Of a DNA stretch of 64,000 nt, positions 26,491-36,915 are shown in pieces. Numbering within the stretch: the stretch's first letter is position 1; each line of letters begins with the position of its first letter. Location: the NCBI GenBank assembly GCA_014905825.1, contig JACGCN010000001.1, positions 3,906,001 through 3,970,000 of the forward strand, read 5' to 3'. The notes below the pieces were generated by a model. The model had not been told where the DNA came from. It worked only from the letters and a program-made list of their open reading frames with translations, and did not search any database. Origin of the DNA: Lyophyllum atratum (lineage: Eukaryota; Basidiomycota; Agaricomycetes; Agaricales; Lyophyllaceae). Position numbers and translations under genes: made by a program.

Positions 26491-27318
26491 TCATTCACCG
26501 ATGCTTTCAGTCGGATGATGTTCGAGCTTGTCAGAGTGCTGTGCATCGTTTGTGTTCGCTGATGATCCCGGTGGGGTTGCTGGATCTCGTGGATTCGATC
26601 CGACGGAGTGCAATGGTGACTTTGGTTCCACGGAGGTTGCTTCCGTCTTGTATACTGCGCTCGGCGATGACGACCCATATGGATCACCTGCACCCATTGT
26701 AGAACTGCTCGAAGACGCCGGAGACATAGGGGGTCGTTTGGCTTCAATCAGCGTCTCAAGCGGTCGCCTTCGATCCAAATCGGTGTCAATCGGCAACAAG
26801 GGCGACCGCGAATGGTGCCGAAGGACAAGGGAAGGAGGCTCGGCAGGAAGTCTGATGAACAGCTCAGGTCGCGCCGTCCGTTTCTCCTCTTTCTCCCGCA
26901 CCATCTCCATCTGTGCGTTCGTCAAGCCATCGAACCCGAAACCGAATGAAGGCTCTGACTTCGGTGCAGGCTCAGAACGTAGCTCGTATTCTGGATCAAG
27001 CTGCTGGTCAGGTTGCCGCTTCAGCTTTCGACGAATGAAGGACTGGATTTGAGGACGATAAAACAGGATAGCGATGATCGTCCCTGAGACCAGCACAAAG
27101 AAGACCAGCGACAGTATGATCGCGGGTGTCAGAAAGGCTGCTGCTGTTGCGCCGTCCGGCGGCGGAGTGTTTCTTTTCTGCCAAGCAGGTCTAGCTCCTG
27201 TCGACGTTTCGGCGAGATTGTATTTAGGGGTTACAGGATGCGCTTGCGCAAAGAGGACTGGGTTGAGAAAGGGTCTTCCAGAGACAGTCAGAACAAAGAA
27301 AGCAACTGAGGCACGCAT
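26491..27318 (-). CDS. Single-pass type I membrane protein of unknown function
   Basis: One uninterrupted frame of 275 codons. The first 26 residues form a signal peptide (hydrophobic core VAFFVLTV, possible cleavage after FAQA). A short Pro-rich outer segment is followed by a transmembrane helix at about residues 61-87 (PAIILSLVFFVLVSGTIIAILF) and a stop-transfer basic cluster RRKLKRQ. The cytosolic part of about 185 residues is rich in Pro, Ser and Glu and contains repeated Ser-Pro sites, so phosphorylation is likely. Among the compact, intron-rich genes nearby it is unusual in having no intron in its coding region. I do not recognise a family; a cell-surface sensor or anchor is one possibility. 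Confidence 0.7.
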   Translation of the reverse strand: MRASVAFFVLTVSGRPFLNPVLFAQAHPVTPKYNLAETSTGARPAWQKRNTPPPDGATAAAFLTPAIILSLVFFVLVSGTIIAILFYRPQIQSFIRRKLKRQPDQQLDPEYELRSEPAPKSEPSFGFGFDGLTNAQMEMVREKEEKRTARPELFIRLPAEPPSLVLRHHSRSPLLPIDTDLDRRRPLETLIEAKRPPMSPASSSSSTMGAGDPYGSSSPSAVYKTEATSVEPKSPLHSVGSNPRDPATPPGSSANTNDAQHSDKLEHHPTESIGE

Positions 27319-29366
27319 AAACTTTTGTCAATAGTCGTCAACGACTGGGGTAGGTGGTATGTGTGAGTGGGAGTGAAAAAAAGCAGTTAGGGGTTCTGAA
27401 CATTTTGCAAGACTTTGGCCTGTTCTCAACCAGCCTGGCGGTCAAAACTCGAATGATATTCGGGTGGCGAACGAGTAGATCATGTAACTTATCGGTGTCG
27501 CAGTGTGTCGATCCCATCCTTCTATGGGCTTGCCCCTTCATGGGAATATCGCCCCGGGCCAACTTGTCCGCGGATACCTCAAAAGTATAAGGAAGCCCAG
27601 TGTCGCCGACGTCCATCCGAGTCGGCTTTCCGTTGGGTCCAGAACTTGTTCATAGCATGCATGCGCACAACACCTTTAGGGATCAGATCTCTAAACGAGG
27701 TGCACCAGCAGCTCGGCGTTTCACGTCGGGTCCCATGATGACTGAAAGGCGATGAAAGATGGAGTCCGCAACCTGGGTTCCAGAAACATGGTGTGGGACT
27801 CAGGCCCGGTGTTCTGGAGAGGCAGGCAGGAAACCTCCGATCAGTGTCTCGAGGGCATTTTTAAATCTGGAGAGCATCACTGGCAGAATAAGAATACATA
27901 ACAGTTATGGGTATAAGAATAGCGAGACTAACTGACGTTGCAGCCAAGGATTTGCTGCTGCCGGCGGGCGTGCGTAGAGAAGCATGCCCCGACTGGTCCT
28001 TCTTCCACTGGCAATGATGGATGCATGTCCCTTTTGCAAGCCAGTAGCTCATCAGGGCACATCAGGGCATCTCGCGACCGAGGACTTTAGGAATACAATG
28101 CTAGGAGTGCGCTAGTCGGGCCTTCTCCTGAGCATGATGCTAAGCAGCTTCCACCGAGAATGAGGCCACGTCGACGTATGTCAAAAAGTTTGAACGGCCT
28201 GGGTTTATTTGTGTGAAGGTAACGTCATCTCTGGTAACAGGTGGGGATTGTGGGCCATTTCGTGCTGATGTCGCTTGTACTGCTCCCCATCATTCATGAG
28301 AGGCTGGCCAATTTGCGTTGGTGACATCGATGTTACTGAAGAACGCTTCATCCGACGTTCACAGGTCTGTGCAAAAGTCAACGTAATGCTTCGTCGTTCC
28401 TCCGAATGCCTTGGGAAACAGTCATCACTGTCATGGGAGCAAATCAGTGGTGTGCTGCCTCGAGCCGTCTTAGATCGTGACCTGGAAGCCGCGGTGGTTC
28501 TTCTGGATTCTTTCATGAACAAGGAGGCCAACTTCAGGAACTTCCTCTCAGGCGGGTCTCGATTCGCTTATCAGATAAGACCGATCGTGGCTCCCAGCCT
28601 TCGATCGAGGCATGGGGCCCGAGCTGACTTTCTCTCAGAAGAGAATCGCTCCGAGGCTACTGCCCACGAGATGCGAACAACAAGATCTGTTAGAAAAGGG
28701 AGCTTTGGGAGACTACCACGGTCGCATGATCGTGCCACGGCGTCACGGCAGAGTATGATTCTGCAAACTAGGATGCCTTTTCCACCAATCAGACAGCATC
28801 CTGGTGGAGAGGGGGGATGGAGTATTAAGCGCATGAACTCGCTGCGAATAAAAGGCCTGAGGGAGCCAAGGGTAAAGGTCAATAAAGCCTGTGGCACACG
28901 GGTGCGGCACGAGTTTCCACGGCGGAGAAACGGGGCGAAGGTGAGGGGCGTCTCTTGGGGTTTGGTGTTGATGCAACCGCATAGCCTTCTGGACATGAAA
29001 ATAATTACCAAACCGCCACGGATGTATTTCACGGCAAGCTGGATGAGAGATAAGTTCCAAACGGAAGCAAACGAAGCCGGAGCGCCCGAATACGGCAGGT
29101 CGAAGAGGGGAGAAATAACAGGCCTCTGGCTCGTTGTAATTATTTGAATCGTCCCAAGTACATCAAGGTACTTCATGTTCGCAGTCACGTATACCAATAA
29201 GTATGTATCATGCAGGGTATTGCGTAGGAGTCGGGTTCCATGCTGTTTCGATCGTAAGGTAGAATCTACGCAGTCTGGATCCGCGGTTAGCATGGGGTAT
29301 CGTACAAAGGGAGGGAAAACCAACCGACGTCTAATCACACAGCGAGGCGGTCGTACGAGTTCAGTG
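27319..29366. other. Region with conflicting open frames, no gene called
   Basis: About 2 kb. A 290-codon plus-strand frame (28275-29147) and a 255-codon minus-strand frame (29338-28571) overlap across about 580 bp. The plus product is Arg-rich; the minus one has a hydrophobic stretch near IRGGLVIIFM. Neither shows a domain, and both cannot be typical genes. A 92-codon minus frame at 27616-27338 is also open. Chance openness in stop-poor DNA, or a decayed gene, are both possible. Confidence 0.3.
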
Positions 29367-31272
29367 CTAGGTTAGGATCAACTTTCGGTGTTCCTGGAAG
29401 CAAGGGAGGGTATATTAGGTCTTGTGTCAATGGCCCTTAGTAAGCGACGTACAGGGATGTGAGTGGTTTCATGGTCAACATGGACAAAGGCCCTCTCCAC
29501 ATTGGGTAGAACCTCTATCTTGTCCTGCAACTGCTGGCTGACATCGTGCGCTTTCCATAGCGGGGTATTGGCATCCATAACAACATCGACTTCGACGAAG
29601 TAGTCCTGAATATGCCTATTCAGCACTGGTCATTCTCACGAGATAGGATAAAACGCACAGGTCCACTCTGAAATACAAGGAGGAATTAGGAGGGTGGGGA
29701 AAAAGATGTACAAGGGTCCACCCACATGATATGCTCGTACGGTATCAACTTTCATAATTTCTTCGCTAAACGTTACAGCGTTGTATATGACGAGTTGCAG
29801 GAAATCGTGCGGAGCCGATTTTCCAGCCAAGAGTTCAAATTCTCCATAGATAGTGCGGCCCCAAGCGACGATGACTCCCAAGGCAATCTGGGTAGATGGT
29901 AAGATTTACTGGGGAAGGTTCAAGATGTCTGGCGTACGATAATAGCACCCATAGGGTCCAGGTCTGCGGGAATGAGTCCCTGTTAGTATCGCGAAGTGTC
30001 ATTCAAGAGGCCACTCACACCACCGCCATTTGCTTCCCCCGGCTGACATGAGAAGACCTAGCATGGAGTGAGATGAGAATAGACACTACTGCATTACTGG
30101 TCACTTACCGAATCCGTTGATCCACAGGTCGTTGCGATGATCCTCCCAAAGGACGCGTACTTGACTTGATCTCGCGCGAAGGGAATAGCTGTATACGAAG
30201 AGTATAAACTTGACACCTGGAGCAATCGAAATTAGGGGACAGTTCGACCGTCGAATAGAGTCATACCCAGAGCAACGGAAACCGCAATGATAGAAGGCAG
30301 ATGGAACTTTTGGAGGTCATCGTTGGTTTTTGCTACGATGCTTCGAACGGATTCCACAATAACCACAAGATTCACAGAGCCCATCCTAGACAGATGTCAG
30401 CAGGAACGATACCGTGCTTTACAACTTTTGCTCACAAGAAACCTACGTGGAAGCCTTGATAAATGCAATATACAAGCGTTTCGAGCGAACGCACCGTAGA
30501 TAATGTTTCCAATTGTTTCCAAACGAGCTCCACCGACGGGCCACTTGTTAACGTCCAGCTTCTGAGCCTTCTTGTGGAGCCAAAACAAAAGGACATTGCT
30601 TCCAATGTCAAAAACTGAATCGATTCCAGTCGCCAAGAGGGACAGGGAGCCTGACGAGACCGCGGCATACACTAAAACACGACATTATGTTGATATCTTT
30701 AAAGGACAGAAAAAGACTTGCTCTGTAGCACACATAAACCGAAATTGGACACGAGACTAGCATAAATGGCGATCTTGACCTAAGGATGCGTGTTAGACTT
30801 GTGTCTTGGGCGCGACTAACTAGGCTTACAGGCAACCGCGCCACATCCTCTTCAAGCCGGGCCTCAGCTGTATGATCCTCCATAGGTTTGAGAAGTGAAG
30901 TGATCAACTAAGAATATGGAAGTTAGTAACGTCATTCGAAGGATGGACTTGACGGGATGCACATCGTTTTGTCTTTGGTGATAATGCGCGACGTTCTTGC
31001 CCTTCCTACGGCGGCGTAAAGATGAGATCTCTTGGGCCGTAAGCATTCCTTCGCGAAGCTGGAATGGATCGAGTGGCACGACACTCGTTGAAGAGTCGGA
31101 GGTCCTTTCAATATCTACATCCAAGGTCGGGAGCTCATCAGGTACCACTGTGTCGGAGGTCTGACAGAAATTGATCAACCCTGGACCGAAATTAGAAGAA
31201 AAGGGGACAGAGGCGTACCCTACCAGGAGGAGACCCTTCGGATGAACTTGAAGATTTCTTGTCGTCCACCAT
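29367..31272 (-). CDS. Cation diffusion facilitator, probable manganese transporter
   Basis: Multi-exon minus-strand gene of about 450 aa. A hydrophilic N-terminus (MVDDKKSSSS, later LRRRRKGKNVAHYHQRQND) precedes six membrane segments. Segment 2 carries the metal site DSVFD and segment 5 carries DHRND; a DxxxD pair at both sites is the mark of the Mn-type CDF branch rather than the HxxxD of zinc carriers. The cytosolic C-terminal domain contains YFVEVDVVMD, VERAFVHVDHETTH. The end was corrected: the frame reads through a GTACGT...TTCCAG intron, but splicing gives the family ending HIPEHRKL and a stop at 29367. A 9-nt exon (29667-29659, Ser-Gly-Pro) is needed to give AYHSGPDYF. Predicted to move Mn2+ or a similar ion out of the cytosol. 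Confidence 0.9.
29659..29667 (-). other. 9-nt micro-exon in the CDF gene
   Basis: AGTGGACCT, flanked by TTTCAG before and GTGCGT after, encodes Ser-Gly-Pro. It restores the conserved segment RAYHSGPDYFVEV. Without it the two flanking exons still join in frame, so skipping would delete exactly three residues. Confidence 0.75.
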
Positions 31273-32505
31273 GTTGTCCAAGGATTCAGGGAGCAAGGGC
31301 TGGAAGAAGTCGAGAAATGTATGTGCAGGTGGGAAAAACCGAAACAGTGGATGTGTCCAAATCGGATCAACTTAATCTCCAAATTCTTGGGACCGTTCGC
31401 TCGGGAGTCCAAGCTGTTGGGAGCTTCCACAACTAAACGCAAATGACAAAGTTTCTTGAGCTGCACGTTGCCGGAGCCTCTTCTGGTCTGTATGAAGATG
31501 GGGGAAGGATGAGAGGAATGATGCCATTTCATCGCATTTCACCGGTGCATTTTTATTCTCCGTCTTAACTCTCTCTGTTATACGCACGGGCCACAATTGG
31601 AGAACCATCGCCTCGAGGATAAGATCCGTGTCAGTAAGGCCCACCAACGCCAGCTAACCGAAATAAATGCAACATTTCTTGAGTCGACGATGACGAGCGT
31701 CGCGAATCTCACTTGGCTTTCAGCTTGTAAACCTGTAACCACTGTCTGGGTCGGTGTGATCGAGATCATGATCAGCCGCCTTACATAAGGCCCAGGAAGG
31801 CTTTACTTTGGTCTTACCTTGGCTTACTCCTTCGACGCTGCCATGACGGACGACCGAGACGACCTCAGGGCACTCGCACCCGTTTTCCTAATTCTAGCGG
31901 GCCTTGTGTATGTCGAATGTTATCTCCAACCTCATGCAACTGACAAGTCTACTAGAATTGCTGCACTTCTTTGGTGCATGTTGTCGTCATGCCTGGGAAC
32001 ACCATGCCGACGTGCTCTATCCAGCCTATGGGAGTACGCGGTGCTAAGCTCTCAAACAAGCGGCGGCCGTGCACCACGACATAGGAGAGGCTTCGGAGAG
32101 CAGGAGGTCTGGGAAATGGAAACTCGGGGAAGGGCAGGCTAGCCCGCCAAGATACATTGTACATCCCCGCTCCTGGGCAATTCACGAGTTACGCTCATAC
32201 ATCAATTTCTGCAGAGGCGCTATTGGCATAATACGAGGTTCGCAATCCAGTCATCCATTCAAACCGACTTCCCAATCGGGACATGCCAACCAGTGGTCGA
32301 AGTTTCAATGTCTTGCTCTACCAAGGTGGCTGACGGCTTCTGGCCTCCTTTCCATGGGTATAAGTAACCCAGAATGTCAGCCTTGAATCTCATCGCTTCT
32401 CTCCTTCGTACCTCCACGATCTACACCAACTCTATACCTTCGTTAACGTGCACATTGCTTCATAATATCCTACCTCACATTCACTACCCCAACCCATCTT
32501 CCATC
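31273..32505. other. Divergent intergenic region
   Basis: About 1.2 kb between the CDF gene (-) and the secreted-protein gene (+). Open frames of 60-108 codons are present on both strands with no motifs. A TATAAG element at 32359-32364 lies about 145 bp upstream of the secreted-protein ATG. Confidence 0.45.
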
Positions 32506-33553
32506 ATGAGAATGCCTTCGAGCTCGTCGTTCATCCTCGTCGCCACGTTGGCTGCATCCTCTTCTACGCCGAGCCTTGCTGCTCCAGCAGGTGAACCGTC
32601 CGAAGGTGGTATGACTACTTCTTCCAGTAACCATCTCATTGCTTCGCGCAATGGCCCTATCCCGCGTGCGGCCGACCAGGATGAGGTGGCTGACGCTCAT
32701 CACCAACAAGCCAGAGGTAAGCCTTATAACGACTTCAATGTCATGGCGTATCCTGAGGCGTCTTGCAGGTGAAGACCTAGTCAACCCCCCTCATCTTTGT
32801 CAAGCCCTCGGCCTCGTACGCAATGTACCCATCCTTGGTGTCGCCGTGGGACCGGTTCTCGACTTACTGTGCCCAGGACCTGGTGCGGCATCGATGCAGG
32901 GAATGAACGCGGAATCAAATGAACATGACGCGGAAGCCACGGAGAAACTTGCGACCGCCGTTGGAGTTGTGTCTGATATCTTGGCTGGCGCCGGACGAGT
33001 TCCAGTTGTTGGTGATACAGTGCCCATCGGAGCCCCCATAGCGGTCGTTAGTGGAGCTCCTGTTCCTCTCAAGGACGCCTCACCTTTACGAAGAGATGGG
33101 TCAGCGGCTGACCCTGCTTCCTCTTCTACCCCAATCCAAACTACCGATTCCTTGTACCCGGCCGCAACCTCTACGGATTCGGCCAAAACGCCCAACAACA
33201 CTCCAAACATCGCCGCCGCCGCCACCCTCCCATCGCCCGTCACGGGCGCCGCTGGTGATATTGATATTCCACTTGTTCCAGGGATTGTTCTGCCGATTTT
33301 GACTCCGATCGTCGCTGGCGGGCCCCCTGTTCCTGCACAGGCCCCTCTCAACATTGCCGCCGTTGAAATGGATGCCCCGGTTCCTGGCGGTGCTGCTCCT
33401 CCGGCACCTCCTACTGCTGGCGGCCCTGTTCCCCCGGCTCCGGCTGACGCTGCTCCTCCCGCTCCTCCCAATGGTCCTAACCCTCCTGCTCCCGCCAATG
33501 ATGCCCCTGCGCCTCCGTCCGGCGCTCCCCAACCCCCCACGGGGTCGACATAG
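32506..33553 (+). CDS. Secreted Pro/Ala-rich protein
   Basis: Two exons, 32506-32716 and 32769-33553 (331 aa). The N-terminus MRMPSSSSFILVATLAASS is a signal peptide, with likely cleavage near SLAAPA. The central part has a small Cys-containing block (HLCQALGLV, LLCPGPG). The last 70 residues are almost only Pro, Ala and Gly, in loose repeats of the type APPAPPxxGPVPPAPA. There is a dibasic site (LRRDG) that a Kex2-type protease could cut. No catalytic domain is visible. A cell-wall, matrix or small secreted structural protein is the most likely class. The first ATG in the frame lies further upstream (32374), but starting there would hide the signal peptide. Confidence 0.7.
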
Positions 33554-33926
33554 GACGTGTACGGTGGCTCGTTCTTTTCCGTTTGCAGTTGGGATCCGTA
33601 TTTTTTTTATATCTTTATTCGAACGATGTGAATATACCCTATATACCCGTTTTTGGCTTCAATGGAAGTAGACTTTGAATCACAGTACCATCGTCAGGCA
33701 GTCGCCACTCAGGACTGAACGGTTGCATGTCAGGATTTTAGGGAATATACCACGTGCATGATCTGCCTTAGCAACAGACGCCCATCGCTGTTTCGGAGGT
33801 TGCGATTAGATACTACGCTGATGCTACGTCAAACTCTCAGTGGTCATGCCGTGTCGTCCTCAGACGCATCATAACTACCGTATCTTCTTGCCTTGACGAT
33901 CCGTCCAACCAGAGAGACCTGCCTTC
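33554..33926. other. Intergenic spacer
   Basis: 373 bp. A T-run followed by TATATC at about 33601-33615 fits 3' end sequence of the secreted-protein gene. The remainder is the promoter of the glycosyltransferase gene. Nothing else is supported. Confidence 0.5.
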
Positions 33927-36034
33927 ATGGCACGTCCTCGCCCACTAACCAACATTGCCTCTGCGCGACCCAGTCCTCCAGGTTACCAAGTACTCACTCC
34001 CCGGACACCCCATACGCGCTCCGGAAGGGCGGAAGAAGGATACACCGAATTCGAGCTCGAGCAGGTGACCGAGCATGATGATGACTATAGAGAACTTGGC
34101 CAGCACCAAGCTGTCCCATTACTGTCATCCTCTGCGAGCGAGAGCTTTCCTACAACGGGATACCGGAGTCGTGGGGACGACCATGACCTGAGGAATGATT
34201 GGGACAAGAGGGCGAAGACGAAGGGACAGCTACAGCTGAACACGCTACTATCTCGGTTGCCGCTGGTTATGGGGAGCCTTGTGGCTGGATTCCTCTTGTT
34301 CCTCATCTTCCTATCTTACAGCCGGCCTGAAAAACTACACAAGTACCTGGGGATCCTGCAATCCAACGGAACGAATGTGACGACACCGCATTCCTCCCAC
34401 CATAATACATCGACCCAGGATCCACATCTCGTCATCTCATATGAGAATTACACGCAGTTCCCTTTGCGTCCCGTCGAATTCCTCGAGGAGTGTAGGAAGT
34501 TGAACAAAGGGTATATGGCGCACGGAAAATACTGGGAGCCGCATAAAGTGGGTGTGATGGATGTTGTCCATCCGGAAGGCGAGGCCAGTGACGGAGTCTG
34601 CACGAGCACGATCACGTATATGCTGGGTGGGGAAGTTGGACTTCTTGCGGATCTCGCATTGTTGGCACAGGCCGCGGCACTTGCTCGTGAGGTTACTACA
34701 ACTTTTGTATCTCCCAACTATCCAACTGACGTCGTGTCGTATCAGAGGAATAGTACGTTTTTGATTGACGACACGTACTGGAATCGTGGAAAGTCCGTCA
34801 ACAGTTCATTGATCTGAGGACACATTCTTGACAAGCGTGTTTTAAAAAGATGGACGGACCACTTTGTTGACATCCGAGATACCCAACCCGGACCAGAACC
34901 CGGCTGCAAGACGCCTCCCCCAGAAGGTCTTTTGCTTCAGCATGCCCAAGAACTCATACTTAGTGCATTATTTGCTTACAGAACTGGTGGCCTGTCCCCG
35001 ATTAGCAAGGTACCGTGTTGGCCTCCGCGTCTCTCAAGATATGACTTCTCAGCGTTCTTCCTTTCCCTCAGACACTGGGTGCGCGCTAGTGCCCTGAATT
35101 CGCCGAGCCCCGTTTCACCTGATGTTAGGTTCTCGATTCACGAACTGCCAAATTTCATCTAGGTCACGCGTATTCCGAGGCCTACGAGGACGCGTATGTC
35201 ACGTACGCTCTAGGATTTATATAAGGCAAACTGACGTTTCACCAGATATGTCCATAACCTTAATCGCCTAAAGCCACTGTTCAAATCTTCTGAGGACTCC
35301 TTCCTTGACACGATACGCCCAAACAAGGAAAACACCCGCCTAATTCTGAAAGCAAGATCAGAATTAGCATCAGTGACATCTCCAGACGGGGCTGCATTTG
35401 ACCTTTACATCGCGATTCATCTGCGGAGGGGCGATCGCAAGCCAGCCTTCTACCGCGGGAAATACGTTCCTGCAGAGGACTTCGTCCAGACGGTTACTGA
35501 TTCATGGAGCCGACTCAATCCAGACAAGTCAGCTGAGCGCCTTACAATCTACATTGCTTCTGATTCTATAGCTGCGCATCGCGAAATCGTGGATCTCACA
35601 TCGTCGAGATATACGACGTTCTCCTTGTTCGAAAGCGCAGAGCCAGGTCTTCGAGACCTGGCGAGCCCTGGAGAGTACGTCCAGAAGGAGTTCAATCAGA
35701 TGGAGGAGAGTGCTCGGATTCGGGCCACTCGAGGCATGATTGTGGATTTTGCTTTGCTCAGTGGGATGTGGACAAGTGACGGTGACGCTATGATTCCGCA
35801 GGCGACGATTTGTACATTCAGGTATGCCACTTCTTCTCTTCACTCACTAACCTCGGAATAACTTTTTTTAAAAGCTCGAACGTGTGTAAGCTGGCTGCGG
35901 TGGGCTTGGGCTGGGATGCTGCTTTTGGTGCGGTGGACTCCATGGGGACTATCGACAACGATCATAAGCGTTGGGTCGAAATTGACCAGAAGGGATCAAT
36001 TGTGCCAGCTTGGCTGCCTTTCGAGTTGTTCTAG
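33927..36034 (+). CDS. Type II membrane glycosyltransferase, fucosyltransferase-like
   Basis: Seven exons (33927-34792, 34850-34926, 34982-35009, 35072-35078, 35129-35193, 35246-35821, 35875-36034) give 592 aa. A cytosolic N-terminus of about 110 residues precedes one signal-anchor helix (PLVMGSLVAGFLLFLIFLSY), then a lumenal stem with N-glycosylation sequons and a large C-terminal domain. The motif IHLRRGDRKP resembles the GDP-binding HxRRxD motif of alpha-1,6- and protein-O-fucosyltransferases. Other conserved-looking parts are ELVACPRLARHWVLD and FHLGHAYSEAYEDA. The 7-nt exon 4 (encodes the end of Arg, then His-Trp) is required to keep frame. A Golgi sugar transferase is likely; the donor sugar is inferred only from the HLRRGD motif. 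Confidence 0.75.
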
Positions 36035-36915
36035 GCATGGTTGACTTACTGGATCTAATTTATGAAATACCTTCAGGCATCGAGCACGCTCTGAGGTCCA
36101 AGCACCTGCCGCGTCTTGTTTCGTCTTGCTGACCGTTTCAGGCGCTCTGTAAATTGTCGGTATTCCACCAAGAGTGCCCACAGCTTCACTTCTCACTCAC
36201 TATATGTACCCTGCATTTGCTTGTATGATTTTGCAGCGGACCTGAAGCTCTCGCAACAGCATCCCCAACCGGCCACTAACCTTTCTACTAATGTCTAGGG
36301 GTCGCTGCCAGCTTTCCGTATCTGATTCTCTTGATGTGCTGGCGCGTGCTACGTGTCGTGGCACGATCCCTCTCGACGGTGGACCACCAACGCACCTACC
36401 GCTGCGCACAATGGGACAAAAACAATGAAGCACGTTCCAACATGCTTGGAAGGAAGGTCTCACCGCTGGAATAGTCATTCTTTGATACATACATGGATTG
36501 CCGGTTCCTCGACATCATCAGTATTGCATTTGGACCCGTCGGACTCGGAACGAAGGCAAATCCCTGACATCGGGACGGCCAGCCTCGGTTGGCGCGTGAA
36601 TCATTTAGCTCTGAGGGGGATGGTTTTCACCGACTTTTGGTTCTAGAATCTCCGAGAATAATGTGACGGTACGTGAGACCTCTCCGTCCGCGTCGCTATT
36701 TATAGCGTCATCATGGCGTCGTATCCGCAATTGGATTCTCTCCTTCGCCACTCCGACCCTTGGTACCACACGATTCGCGACTGCGTAGCGATCTTTGTCA
36801 TTCAAATGTTTCGTGCTGACTGAGATGATCGCAAATCATTCTCCGGAGAGACATAGCTTAAAACACTCACTGGATGCAGTCATAATGTCGCACCACAATC
36901 CTGTCTCATACCGTC
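36035..36915. other. Intergenic spacer with no gene
   Basis: 881 bp. Short open frames on both strands lack motifs. It holds the 3' end of the glycosyltransferase gene and the promoter of the oxidoreductase gene. Confidence 0.45.

Noticed and set aside
32800..33540. 246-codon minus-strand Gly/Ala-rich frame
   Set aside because: Mirror of the Pro/Ala-rich secreted protein, which has a signal peptide and a clean intron on the plus strand.
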